From Chloroflexota bacterium (lineage in GTDB: Bacteria; Chloroflexota; Dehalococcoidia; DSTF01; RBG-16-68-14), in NCBI GenBank assembly GCA_022565155.1, contig JADFKB010000007.1, positions 1 through 61,062 of the forward strand: 61,062 nt of DNA, read 5' to 3'. The notes beneath the pieces were generated by a model. It was given only the letters and a program-made list of their open reading frames with translations. It did not search any database and was not told where the DNA came from. Positions 43,171 through 52,906 of this stretch are shown in pieces. Made by a program: the position numbers and the translations under genes. Every line of letters starts with the position of its first letter. Within the stretch, counting starts at the first letter, position 1.

Positions 43171-44088
43171 TCACACCCCCGCGTAGGAATGGAGCCCACT
43201 CACCCAGAGGTTGACGGCGAAGTAGCTGAAGAGGACAGCGCCGAAGCCCGCGACGAGCAGCCACGCCGCACCGCGCCCCTTCCAGCCGCGCAAGTTGTGC
43301 GCGTGCAGATAGCCCGCGTAGATCAGCCAGGTCACCAGCGCCGACGTTTCTTTGGGGTCCCAGCCCCAGTAGCGGCCCCACGCCGAGTACGCCCAGTAGG
43401 CGCCCAGAGCGATACCTAAGGTCAGCATCGGGAAGCCAAGCAGGACGGAGCGGTTCGCCACCTCCTCCAACGTCTCGCCGGAGGGCAGCCGGGCGAAGCG
43501 CCGCTTACCGCCGCCCTGCACAAGATAGAGCACCGCCGCGCCGAACGAGACGGAGAGCGCCGCATACGAGAGCACCATCGTCGTCACGTGGGCGCCGAGA
43601 ATGCGGCTGGACTGGAGCGCCGGCACGAGCGGCTTCACGTCCGACGGAAAGTAGATCAGCGAGACGGCGAACATGCCCAACGCGACAGGCAGCACAACCG
43701 CGCCAATGACGCGGCCCGCAGGCCAGTCGTCGGCGTCTCGGCGGGTACGCAGCTCGAACAGCGCATAGAAGAGGATGATCGCCCAACCGAACGCGACCGT
43801 AAACTCCCACATGTTGGAGAGCGGCGGACGGCCACCGGCGACCCAGCGCGCAGCCAGCGATGCCGAGAGCGCGAGCAGCGCCAGCCAGGTGTTCGCGCTC
43901 GCGGCCGGACCGAGCCAACCCGGCGCTTGACTCGGCGCGGCAAGCGTCATCGTCGCGCCGGTATCCGTCGCTGCGGTGCGATACGCGAGGCGCGGCCAGA
44001 GCGGCAGCGCCAGGTAGCAGATCGAAGCGATCGCGGTGAGGGCGAAGCCGAGAATGAAGGCGCTGTACGAAAACTGCTCAGCGTCCAT
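43171..44088 (-). CDS. ccsB: Cytochrome c biogenesis protein CcsB/CcsA family
   Basis: WGRYWGWDPKETSALVTWLIYAGYLHAHNLRGWKGRGAAWL, WWD-type motif variant; multi-TM. Confidence 0.94.
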   Translation of the reverse strand: MDAEQFSYSAFILGFALTAIASICYLALPLWPRLAYRTAATDTGATMTLAAPSQAPGWLGPAASANTWLALLALSASLAARWVAGGRPPLSNMWEFTVAFGWAIILFYALFELRTRRDADDWPAGRVIGAVVLPVALGMFAVSLIYFPSDVKPLVPALQSSRILGAHVTTMVLSYAALSVSFGAAVLYLVQGGGKRRFARLPSGETLEEVANRSVLLGFPMLTLGIALGAYWAYSAWGRYWGWDPKETSALVTWLIYAGYLHAHNLRGWKGRGAAWLLVAGFGAVLFSYFAVNLWVSGLHSYAGV

Positions 44089-44903
44089 CAGCTCTGAGCA
44101 GACGTCGACTGTTCCGTCTTCTTCTCCGGCGGCTGTTGCGGGCGGTTAGATCGACGGATTGTGACGCGCTTGAACGATTCGACGATGCGTCCCCGCTGCG
44201 ACGCCTGCATGCGATCCATCCACCGCTTCTTGACTTCTTCCGGCGTGCCGCCGATCTGGCTGCGGTGGCAGAGGATCGCCTCCATCTTCGTGTCGACGTG
44301 GGCGCCGATGTCGACCTGATAGTCGGCGTCTTCCGCCCCGGCCAATAGCATCTCGTTCACCTGGTGCGCGTCCAGCCCTTCCTCTCTGTCCTGCGGGTAG
44401 TAGAGGTGGTCGCGCACAGCCGGGTAGACGGCATCGCGTACGGCGATGCCGACGGCGCGGTGGTCGGCGTGGTTGAAGCCGGCACGAAAGCCGTCCCAGG
44501 TGATGACCACGTCCGGCCGGTACTGGCGCAGCAGCCGGACAACCTCGCCACGCAGCTCAATGCTGGGCTGGAGGTACCCGTCCGGGTGGCCGAGGAAGAT
44601 CACCCGCTTCACGCCCAGCACCTCGCACGCCTCACGCTGCTCCTGCTCCCTGAGCGCGGCCAGCTCCTGCTGGCTGAGCGCCTCGTCGTGCGTGCCTTTG
44701 TCGCCGCTGGTGGCGAGGACGTAGTAGACCGTCCAGCCCTGCGCGCACCACTTGGCGACGGTACCGCCGCAGAGAAACTCGGCGTCGTCCGGGTGAGCGA
44801 CGATCACCATCGCCGTCAGCGGGCCGTCTTTCCCGATCTCTTCGCTGGGAGCGGGGCCGTTACTGAGGGGCCAGAGGTTGCGCAGGCGGTCGAGCACGGC
44901 CAT
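44088..44903 (-). CDS. PIG-L/LmbE family deacetylase
   Basis: MVIVAHPDDAEFLCGGTVAKW, LGHPDGYLQPS, HADHRAVG. Confidence 0.95.
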   Translation of the reverse strand: MAVLDRLRNLWPLSNGPAPSEEIGKDGPLTAMVIVAHPDDAEFLCGGTVAKWCAQGWTVYYVLATSGDKGTHDEALSQQELAALREQEQREACEVLGVKRVIFLGHPDGYLQPSIELRGEVVRLLRQYRPDVVITWDGFRAGFNHADHRAVGIAVRDAVYPAVRDHLYYPQDREEGLDAHQVNEMLLAGAEDADYQVDIGAHVDTKMEAILCHRSQIGGTPEEVKKRWMDRMQASQRGRIVESFKRVTIRRSNRPQQPPEKKTEQSTSAQS

Positions 44904-44905
44904 CG

Positions 44906-46174
44906 TTAGTTGCGGAAGGCGACCGCGCCGCGCGCCGGAGCGCCCTCGATTACTTCGCCGTAGATGCCGAGCACGGCTTCCGCAACGTTGCCCCAGCGGA
45001 AGCGCTCGACCTCCTTACGGGCAGTCTCGCCAAACGCACGGCGTAGCTCGTCGTTTCCCAACAGCAGCTCCAGCCGCTCGGCGAACGGCTCCGGGCAGCG
45101 CCAGGGGATGAGGTAGCCGGTCTCACCGTCGCGGACGGCGACCGAGAGGCCGCCAACACGCGAGGCGACGACGGGCGTGCCGCAGGCCATCGCTTCCAGC
45201 GCGACGAGCCCGAAGCTCTCGTAGAAGGACGGCACGACGCAGATGTCGGCGGCGCTGTAGAAGAGCGGCAGCCGCTCGTGATCGACAGCGCCCAGGAAGC
45301 TGACGCGCTCGGCGATGCCGAGCTCTGCCGCCAGGTCGCGCAGGTGCGCCATCTCGCCGGCGCGGGCGTTGCGGTCGCCGCCGATGACGAGGACGAAGCA
45401 GTCGGACTCGGACTCGAGCTGCGCGGCCGCGCCGAGCAGAATATCGACGCCCTTTAGCGGCTCGATCCGACCGACGAAGAGCAGGATCTGGTCGTCATCG
45501 CTGAGGCCGAGCTGCTTCCGCGCCTCGTCCTTGTCGATCGGCTGGAACATGCCGAGGTTAACGCCGCAGGGGACGACGGCGATGCGGTTCGCGTCCGCAT
45601 CGTAGTAGCGGACGAGCAGCTCCCGCTCGTTGCGGCTGGCGACGACGATACGATCGGCCTGGCGCGCGATCGCCCGCTCCGCCGCGATGCGCGGCTCCGG
45701 CTCCCGTTCGCTGATGCGGGAGCGCGCCTTCACTTCGCCGAGCGTGTGGAACATCGCGATGTGCGGCACACCCCAGCGCGCCTTCAACCGTTCGCCGGCG
45801 ACGCCGGAGAGCCAGTAGTGGCTATGCAGCACATCGTAGGTAGCGCCTTCCCGATCAGCGAAGGCGGCGACGCCCGCTTCGAAAGCATCGACGTGGGCCG
45901 CGAGCGCGTCCTTCTCCACATAGCGGGCCGGGCCGGCATCGATATGCACCACGCGCGCGCCCGAAGCCGCATCGTCGCCTGAAGGAGCATCGCTGATCGA
46001 TACCGTCTCGGGATCATCAGGGTTGGTACGCCGGGTGAAGATGTCGACGGTATGGCCGCGCTCCGCTAGCTCGCGGGCCAGCTCCAGTACGTAGACGTTG
46101 AGGCCGCCGGTCTCAGCGCCGCCCAGCGGCGCCAGCGGCGATGTGTGGTAGCTCAGGACTGCGATGCGGTACAT
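44906..46174 (-). CDS. GT4 glycosyltransferase (MshA-like)
   Basis: HTSPLAPLGGAETGGLNVYVLELARELAERGH; VVPSFYESFGLVALEAMACGTPVVASRVGG. Confidence 0.92.
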   Translation of the reverse strand: MYRIAVLSYHTSPLAPLGGAETGGLNVYVLELARELAERGHTVDIFTRRTNPDDPETVSISDAPSGDDAASGARVVHIDAGPARYVEKDALAAHVDAFEAGVAAFADREGATYDVLHSHYWLSGVAGERLKARWGVPHIAMFHTLGEVKARSRISEREPEPRIAAERAIARQADRIVVASRNERELLVRYYDADANRIAVVPCGVNLGMFQPIDKDEARKQLGLSDDDQILLFVGRIEPLKGVDILLGAAAQLESESDCFVLVIGGDRNARAGEMAHLRDLAAELGIAERVSFLGAVDHERLPLFYSAADICVVPSFYESFGLVALEAMACGTPVVASRVGGLSVAVRDGETGYLIPWRCPEPFAERLELLLGNDELRRAFGETARKEVERFRWGNVAEAVLGIYGEVIEGAPARGAVAFRN

Positions 46175-46191
46175 AGGCTGTGCAATAGAGA

Positions 46192-47169
46192 CTACGCGCG
46201 CGTGATGACGCAGCGGTAGATCGTCTGGTCTTGCCCCCCTAGCTTGTACTTGTAGGACTCATCCCCGCGTAGCATATCGACGCAGTGCCGCCCCGATTCG
46301 ATCGCGTCTTGCAGACAGAACGCCTTGGAGACGACGCCGGCCGACATGGCCGCGTACTCCGGATCGTAGCCGCTATTGTACATGAAGAGCTGCCCGCCCT
46401 GATCGAAGCAGAGCACCGACGCGACGGGCGTCGCGTCGAGTTCGAGCTCGTACAGTCTCACCAGGCCGTGGTGCGCCAGCGCCTGCGTCGCCTTATGAAA
46501 GAAGAGCCCCATCTGCTCCGAGAGAAAGTCGGCCTTGTCGGTACGACTCTCCACCATGAAGCGCAAGAGAATCGGCAGGTGCGCCTCCACGTCCTGCGGC
46601 GAGGTGTACGTGTGCAGCTCCAGTTCGCCGGCGCCCTGCATCTTGCGTATCTTGCGACGTAGTTCGTGGCGGTCCTTCTTGGACAAGCCGGAGAGAAAGC
46701 CTTCCCAGCTTGCCGGCAGCGTTATGCGCGGCGCGACGGCCTCGTCCTGCCGCTCGCACGAGAGGCCGGCGGCCTCAGCGGCCGCTGGTAGGTCTGCGAG
46801 CGTCGCTGACCCGTCGCGCAAGCCGCGCAGTTCGATCTTCGACCACTCTTCGTCAACCAACGTTGCCAGCAAGGCGGAGAAGACATCGCGTCCGCGGCCC
46901 GGCGCGACGATGAAGTCCATGTAATCGCAGATCGAGTAGTGGCCGATGAACGACAGCGTGTCGCCGTCTCGCAGCAGCGGCGCGACGCCGGTGAGCGTAT
47001 CGCCGTCGCGGACGGCGTAGAGGAGCAGGTCGCGATCGCCCTGGAACTCATCCAGCCAGACCTGCTGCCAGGCGGGGTGGAGGAACGGCACCGGCTCCGG
47101 CTGCTGTTCGAGTAGCTGCGCCCAGTCATCCTTGAGCGCGGCCATCTCTTCTCTGTGAACGGTATGCAC
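46192..47169 (-). CDS. GNAT/FemAB-like (BioF2-type) acyltransferase
   Basis: KKDRHELRRKIRKMQ...GLVRLYELELDATPVASVLCFDQGGQLFMYNSGYDPEYAAMSAG...CVDMLRGDESYKYKLG. Confidence 0.88.
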   Translation of the reverse strand: MHTVHREEMAALKDDWAQLLEQQPEPVPFLHPAWQQVWLDEFQGDRDLLLYAVRDGDTLTGVAPLLRDGDTLSFIGHYSICDYMDFIVAPGRGRDVFSALLATLVDEEWSKIELRGLRDGSATLADLPAAAEAAGLSCERQDEAVAPRITLPASWEGFLSGLSKKDRHELRRKIRKMQGAGELELHTYTSPQDVEAHLPILLRFMVESRTDKADFLSEQMGLFFHKATQALAHHGLVRLYELELDATPVASVLCFDQGGQLFMYNSGYDPEYAAMSAGVVSKAFCLQDAIESGRHCVDMLRGDESYKYKLGGQDQTIYRCVITRA

Positions 47170-47298
47170 GATCAGTTAGCTCCCCTACCGCTCCATCATC
47201 ATAGATTACCCCTGGCTGTTACGTAATGTCTGTCACCAAGACGTGATTACGATCAGTCTAGCAATCTGAGAGGAACGCGGGCAAGAACGGGTAGAGTA

Positions 47299-48864
47299 CT
47301 ACTCGTTTGCCGCCTCGCTGTGCTGTTTGCGCAGCTCCGTCTTCAGCAGCTTGCCCAGGGGACTACGCGGCAGCTCATCGACGTAGGCGACGTAGGCCGG
47401 CGCCTTGTAGCTGGCGAGCTGCTCCTTGCAGTGCGCGACGATCTCATCGAACGACGGCTTGGCGTCGCCGGCCGGCACGAGGATCGCCTTCACGACCTCG
47501 CCCCACTCGACGTCGGAGACGCCGATGACGGCGGCCTCCGCGATCTGCGGGTGCGCTTCCAGCACGTCCTCAATCTCGCCGGTGGAGATGTTCTCGCCGC
47601 CGCGGATGATCAGGTCCTTCTTGCGGCCGGTGATGAAGAGGTAGCCGTCCTCATCGAGATAGCCGATGTCGCCGGTGTGGAGCCAGCCGTCGACGATCGC
47701 CTCGGCGGTCTCGTCCGCCTGCTTGTGGTACTCGCGCATGATGCGCGAGCCGCTGACGCAGATCTCGCCCTCTTCGCCGGCGGCCAGCGCTTCGTTCTGC
47801 TCGTTCATGATCGCGACATCGATATCGTCCATCGCCCGGCCGACGGAGCGCAACCGGCGCAGCTTCGCCTCTCGTTCCGGCCCTTCCTCTTTCGGGATGT
47901 CATGGTCCTCCGGACCGAGATAGGTCAGCGTCGAAGTGCTCTCCGTCTGGCCATAGGCGTTCATCAGCCCGCAGTCGAAGGCGTCGACGGCGTTACTGAC
48001 CACCTCGTACGGCATCGGCGCGGCGCCGTAGGTGATCAGCTTCAGCGAGCTGAGATCGTACTGGTCGAATCGTTCGTGCTCCATGACACGCTTGAGCATC
48101 GTCGGCACGACGAAGCTGTGGGTGACGCCGTGGTCCTGGACGGCGTCCAGCCAGCCATCCGGGCTGAACTGGGGCAGGATCGACAGCGTGCGGCCGCCCC
48201 AGATGCTGGACATGATCGCCGTCGCGCCCGCGACGTGGTAGATCGGCACGGAGAGCAGCGTCACGTCCGGTTCGGTTGCGGGATCGGCCGGGTTCATCGT
48301 GTTCGTCACGTAGACGGAGAGCGTGAGGTAGGTGAGGACGACGCCCTTCGGCAGCGCCGTAGTGCCGCTGGTGTAGATCAAGATCGTCGGATCGTTATCG
48401 TCGATCTCGACGAACACCTCGTCCTCAGACGAGTCCGCCAGCAGCTTGCCGTAGTTACGCATGCCTTCCGGCTCGGACTCGTAGCAGACGTACTCCTTGA
48501 CGCCGCCAAACTTGGGGCGGAGGCCGGCGACGAGATCGAGGTAGCGTTCGCCGACGAAGAGCAGTTGCACCTCGGAGGCGTTGACCATGTGGTCGAGCTC
48601 TTCGTGCTTCGCGCGATAGTTGAGCGGCACGAACGTCGCGCCGACCTTGGCGCAGGCGTAGTACGTCTCGACGTACTCCGGCGAGTTCATCGCCATGACG
48701 CCGACCGCGCTGCCGCGCTGGACGCCGAGCGATTGCAGCCCGTTGGCGAGCCGATTCACCCGCGCGGCCATCTCCGCGTAGGTGCGGCGGGTATCGCCGC
48801 AGACCAGCGCCAGGCGGTCCGGCACCATCATGGAGCTAATCGTCAGGAACTCAGCAGTATTCAT
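47299..48864 (-). CDS. Acyl-CoA synthetase (AMP-dependent)
   Basis: ILIYTSGTTALPKGVVLTY, YGQTESTSTLTYLGP, GWLHTGDIGYLDEDGYLFITGRKKDLIIRGGENI. Confidence 0.97.
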   Translation of the reverse strand: MNTAEFLTISSMMVPDRLALVCGDTRRTYAEMAARVNRLANGLQSLGVQRGSAVGVMAMNSPEYVETYYACAKVGATFVPLNYRAKHEELDHMVNASEVQLLFVGERYLDLVAGLRPKFGGVKEYVCYESEPEGMRNYGKLLADSSEDEVFVEIDDNDPTILIYTSGTTALPKGVVLTYLTLSVYVTNTMNPADPATEPDVTLLSVPIYHVAGATAIMSSIWGGRTLSILPQFSPDGWLDAVQDHGVTHSFVVPTMLKRVMEHERFDQYDLSSLKLITYGAAPMPYEVVSNAVDAFDCGLMNAYGQTESTSTLTYLGPEDHDIPKEEGPEREAKLRRLRSVGRAMDDIDVAIMNEQNEALAAGEEGEICVSGSRIMREYHKQADETAEAIVDGWLHTGDIGYLDEDGYLFITGRKKDLIIRGGENISTGEIEDVLEAHPQIAEAAVIGVSDVEWGEVVKAILVPAGDAKPSFDEIVAHCKEQLASYKAPAYVAYVDELPRSPLGKLLKTELRKQHSEAANE

Positions 48865-48962
48865 ACACCACCCCTTACGACGTTACGAACGTATCGCGCC
48901 CTAATCTAGCGCATCGAGTGCCGGTGGGGCAACGAGACGCGACAATTGTTACCCTGCGATAT

Positions 48963-49838
48963 ATGAGAAAGACTACTCTGTTCGACCGCGGCGTCGAGGC
49001 TCTTCGACTAGCACGGCCTGCTGCGCCGGAGTGCTATCCCTGTCCAATCTGTCTTCGTGGCTTTCCCGCCCCTAGTGGCCTAACTATCGACCATTTTCCA
49101 CCGCGATCCCAAGGCGGAAAGAGCGTGGTGCTGACCTGCTCTGAATGCAACAGCCGAGCCGGCCACGAACTCGATGCAGACATGCAACCAGCAGAGTCGC
49201 TCTATGAGTTTGCTGCTGGGGTGATGTCCAATCCGGTTCGCGGTCAAATCACCATCGACGGTCATACACTGAACGCCGACATACTTGCCACCGGCGGAAA
49301 CATTACCGTCGGTGGGATATCTGAGTTGAATGATCCTGACGTGACGCGTGCCGTGACCGAAAGACTGGAGAATAGGAGCAGTGCAGGCACGTGGAACGAT
49401 TTCGAGATCAAACTGTCATTTGGGAAGCATAAGCGGGAAGACGCGCTTGCAGCCTGGCTACGTTCAGCCTACTTAGCCATCTTCTCCGCCTGGGGGTTCA
49501 CTTACATCCTCAGAACACAATTGGATGCGGTCCGAGAACAAATACGCGATCCGGATTCTCAAGCTCTTAGAGTGTTCGGATTCACCATGCAGAAGCCGGA
49601 ATATGATGAGCCCCACATCAGCTTGATCAAACGCCCAGAACCACTAGCCGGGCACCTGGCTGTCATTATGGGCCGACAGGTTGTCTATCTACCTGGTTTC
49701 CACAGTAATGATCTGTACCGTGAACTAGCTCGTGAAGCTGACACAGGGTTGGATGCACTAATGTCCGGAGACAAAGAGGTGATCTGGCCTAAACAGCCAC
49801 GATACGAGCTAGACTTTGCTCTGTCGCGCGGCGACTAG
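48963..49838 (+). CDS. HNH-type endonuclease-domain protein
   Basis: CYPCPICLRGFPAPSGLTIDHFPPRSQGGKSVVLTCSECNSRAG; start trimmed. Confidence 0.78.
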   Translation: MRKTTLFDRGVEALRLARPAAPECYPCPICLRGFPAPSGLTIDHFPPRSQGGKSVVLTCSECNSRAGHELDADMQPAESLYEFAAGVMSNPVRGQITIDGHTLNADILATGGNITVGGISELNDPDVTRAVTERLENRSSAGTWNDFEIKLSFGKHKREDALAAWLRSAYLAIFSAWGFTYILRTQLDAVREQIRDPDSQALRVFGFTMQKPEYDEPHISLIKRPEPLAGHLAVIMGRQVVYLPGFHSNDLYRELAREADTGLDALMSGDKEVIWPKQPRYELDFALSRGD

Positions 49839-50543
49839 CACTCTCGCCAGCCTGGCCTCCAGCGCCAGGCCGTCCGCGAGCGAGAGGTCCAGCCCCCGCA
49901 CGATCGCCTCCTTGGCGTAGGCGAGGACTCGCGGCTCCCGACCAGCCAGCGTCGCCGCCCACTCCGAGGCGGCGTCATCGAGATCGGCGCGCGGGACGAC
50001 GCGATGCACCAGCCCGAGCCGATACGCCTCGGCCGCATCGATAGGATCGCCCGAGAGGATCATGCTCATCGCAACGCCGGGCGGAATCATGCGCGGCAGC
50101 GTCTGGGTGCCACCCGCCGAGGGGATGTAGCCCAGGCTCACCTCCGGCAGGCCGAAGCGGGCGTCGTCCGCCGCGACGCGCAGGTCGCAGAGCAGGCTCA
50201 TCTCGCAGCCCGCGCCCAGGGCGTAGCCGTGGACGGCGGCGATCGTCGGCTTCGGCAGGTGGAGCAGCAGCCCCCAGAGGTCGCGCTCGCGGCGGGCGCG
50301 GCGGGCCTCGATGTACGACGGCGCGGTGCCGAAGTCGGAGATGTCAGCGCCGGCGGAGAAGGCGCGGCCTTCGCCCCGCAATACCAGCACGCGCGCGTCC
50401 GGGTCGTCGCGGAAGGCGTGAAAGGCGTCCCACAGATCGTCGCGCATCTGGAGGTTGACGGCGTTGAGCACGTCCGGCCGGTTGAGCGTGAGCCGAACGA
50501 TGCCGTTCTCTTTCTCGTAGCGAATCGTTTCAAAGCCGTTCAT
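49809..50543 (-). CDS. Enoyl-CoA hydratase/isomerase
   Basis: LNRPDVLNAVNLQM, GRAFSAGADISDFG, AAVHGYALGAGCEMSLLCDLRVAADDARFGLPEVSLGYIPSAGGTQTLPR. Confidence 0.96.
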   Translation of the reverse strand: MNGFETIRYEKENGIVRLTLNRPDVLNAVNLQMRDDLWDAFHAFRDDPDARVLVLRGEGRAFSAGADISDFGTAPSYIEARRARRERDLWGLLLHLPKPTIAAVHGYALGAGCEMSLLCDLRVAADDARFGLPEVSLGYIPSAGGTQTLPRMIPPGVAMSMILSGDPIDAAEAYRLGLVHRVVPRADLDDAASEWAATLAGREPRVLAYAKEAIVRGLDLSLADGLALEARLARVLVAARQSKV

Positions 50544-50578
50544 ATTTCGACGCTCATGCTAGGCGTACCCGTCAGCGG

Positions 50579-51346
50579 CTAGCGGCCCTTGAACTTGGGC
50601 TCGCGCTTCTCCAGGAACGCGCGCACGCCCTCGGCGCGGTCTTCCGTCGACTGCAAAATAATCGTCAGGTCGGTCTCGAACTGGAGCGCCTGGTCGAGCG
50701 GCTGCTCCAAGCCGCGCCTCACCGCCTCCTTCGCGTAGCGCAGCGCGATCGGCCCCCGCGACGCCATGCGCAGCGCCAGCGCCTCGGCTTCGGCGAGCAG
50801 GTCATCGACGGGATAGACCGCGCTGACGAGGCCGATGCGGTGCGCCTCGTCCGCGTCGATAACGTCGCCTAACAACACCAGCCGCAGCGCCTCGGCACGG
50901 CCGACCAGCCGGGCCAGCCGCTGGGTGCCGCCGGCCATCGGCAGCAGCCCCTGCGCCGTCTCCGGCAGCGAGAAGCGAGCGCCCTGGGCGGCCAGCCGCA
51001 CGTCGCAGGCGAGCGCCAGCTCCAGGCCGGCGCTGACGGCATCGCCGTTGAGGGCGCAAATGACGGGCTGGCCCATCGATTCCAGACAGGCGAACGGTCG
51101 CGTGGCATCGCGCCCGCCTACGGCGGGAGCTGACTCCAATACTTCCGCAGCCCAGCCCGTCGAAAAGACATCGCCGGCGGCGGTGAGCAACGCCACGCGC
51201 GCCTCCGAGTCATCGTTGATCGAAGCGCACGCCTCATCAAGCTCAGCCAAAAAGGAGCTGTCGATCTGGTTGCCGCGCTCGGGGCGAGCGAGGCTAATGA
51301 TGGCCAGCGGGCCTTTCGATTCCAGGCTGAGCGTTCGATAGGCCAT
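50579..51346 (-). CDS. Enoyl-CoA hydratase/isomerase
   Basis: ICALNGDAVSAGLELALACDVRLAAQGARFSLPETAQGLLPMAGGTQRLARLVG. Confidence 0.95.
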   Translation of the reverse strand: MAYRTLSLESKGPLAIISLARPERGNQIDSSFLAELDEACASINDDSEARVALLTAAGDVFSTGWAAEVLESAPAVGGRDATRPFACLESMGQPVICALNGDAVSAGLELALACDVRLAAQGARFSLPETAQGLLPMAGGTQRLARLVGRAEALRLVLLGDVIDADEAHRIGLVSAVYPVDDLLAEAEALALRMASRGPIALRYAKEAVRRGLEQPLDQALQFETDLTIILQSTEDRAEGVRAFLEKREPKFKGR

Positions 51347-51562
51347 GAGTGCTGTGCAGCGTAACAGCGGCGGATCGAGGTGTCAACGGGGAGAGTGGCG
51401 AAAGATGAGCACAGATAGAAGGCAGATTCGATACGTTCTGATGAGACGCTTATGCAATGGTTCCTCGATCCGCATGCTGCTGCCTTAGCCGCGCCGTTGC
51501 CTGTTCACCTAGTCATCCCCTATCCTGAACGGCGCTAGTCCGCGGAAGCTACGGAGGGCGTG

Positions 51563-51986
51563 ATGGCAATCAAACGAGTGAACGTCGGCAGCGTAGAGAT
51601 CGTCAGCGTCACCGACGGCGCGATGCGCGGCACGCCGGCCTACTTCTTCGCCGGCGTTACCCCCGATGTCTACACGCCCGCCCTCGGCAACGATCTGCGC
51701 GAGGACGGCACCTTCGCAATCGAGTTCGGCAGCTTTTTAGTCCGTTCGTCGGGCCGGACGATACTCGTCGACACCGGGCTGGGGAACAAACTCCCCGGCG
51801 GAACAGGAGGCATGCTGCTGGAGAACCTGAAGCAGATCGGGGTCGGGCCCGGCGATATCGATGTGGTGGTGAACACGCATCTGCACGTCGATCACGTCGG
51901 CTGGAACTGCACGGAGAGCGGCGGCGGTTACGTGCCCACCTTTCCCAACGCCGAGTACTGGATCTCCGAGCAGGAGTGGCAGTACT
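51563..51986 (+). pseudogene. MBL-fold metallohydrolase, 5' part (interrupted by insertion)
   Basis: NTHLHVDHVGWNCTESGGGYVPTFPNAEYWISEQEWQY, then element TIR. Confidence 0.9.
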
Positions 51987-52031
51987 CAGCCTTATTCAAA
52001 AATCCTTCAGTCACGTTTTCGTATCTGATTC

Positions 52032-52238
52032 CTACTCGCAGCTACCCTTTTCGTTGTAGCAACTCGCTCTCTGGCGGGCGATCTCCTCGACTTCCTGTCT
52101 ACTCAGCAGTGTGATGTGCCCGACCTTGTGCCCCGCCAAGCGACCCGATTTCACCCAGCGCTGGACAGTGAGCGGATTCACAGCCAGGATGGCAGCAGCC
52201 TGACCCGACGTAAGAAAAAGCTCCTCGATACACGACAT
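52032..52238 (-). CDS. Excisionase/MerR-like helix-turn-helix protein
   Basis: LFLTSGQAAAILAVNPLTVQRWVKSGRLAGHKVGHITLLSRQEVEEIA. Confidence 0.85.
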   Translation of the reverse strand: MSCIEELFLTSGQAAAILAVNPLTVQRWVKSGRLAGHKVGHITLLSRQEVEEIARQRASCYNEKGSCE

Positions 52239-52321
52239 CAGCAGCCTCCGGCCCTTGACTTCCGCGTGTTGTCCGGCCTACACTGAGGTGTGTTCGCACA
52301 GTGACAGTGGAGGCATTGAGA

Positions 52322-52840
52322 ATGAATGACAGAATAGACGAGCTTGTACAGGAGGTCATGCAGTTGGCCGCCGACCCCCACATCGAGCCAGAGGCCGTTC
52401 ACACGAAGGGGCTGGAAGCCAAGCAGGCTCTCTGGGACGAATTGGACATCCGTCAACTCGCAATCAACATTCTGGACGGGATCGTCCCGTATCGAGCGAA
52501 AGGGCTGCCGTGGGCTATCGGCTGGGTCAACCCCTCCGCGCCGCCACCTGGGCTGGCAGCCGCGTCCACAGCGATTGGGGTGCCAGCCTCCCGGCGTGCT
52601 GCGCCGCAGCCTAGCCGGTCGAAGAGGGTGCTGGAGATAGCCAAAAGCCTCATCGACGACGATGATGCCGATGAGACGGTCAAAACCGATTTCATCGCGA
52701 GCATGCTTCAGAGGGATGGTGACACTACGCCAGTGCGCTCCCTGACTACAGCTATCGGCAATATCCTGAACAGATCGGGCAACTGGCGTCGCGTTCGCCG
52801 TGGCGAATACGAACCGATTACAGCGGAGGGGGTGATGTAG
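52322..52840 (+). CDS. Hypothetical cargo protein with possible C-terminal winged helix
   Basis: MNDRIDELVQEVMQLAADPHIEPEA...PVRSLTTAIGNILNRSGNWRRVRRGEYEPI. Confidence 0.65.
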   Translation: MNDRIDELVQEVMQLAADPHIEPEAVHTKGLEAKQALWDELDIRQLAINILDGIVPYRAKGLPWAIGWVNPSAPPPGLAAASTAIGVPASRRAAPQPSRSKRVLEIAKSLIDDDDADETVKTDFIASMLQRDGDTTPVRSLTTAIGNILNRSGNWRRVRRGEYEPITAEGVM

Positions 52841-52906
52841 CAGGAAAGAAACAGATGAGGCAGGCCCCTCCTTGCGAGTCGAGTCCTGCCCCATCGCTCT
52901 ACCAGC

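Noticed and set aside
47320-48909. 529-aa + strand ORF
   Set aside because: Antisense to acyl-CoA synthetase with all family motifs on the minus strand.
52878-52906. Minus-strand GCTGGTAGAGCGATGG resembling a tRNA D-arm next to the chimeric tRNA
   Set aside because: No acceptor, anticodon or T-arm could be completed; may be a tRNA fragment but not supportable as a gene.
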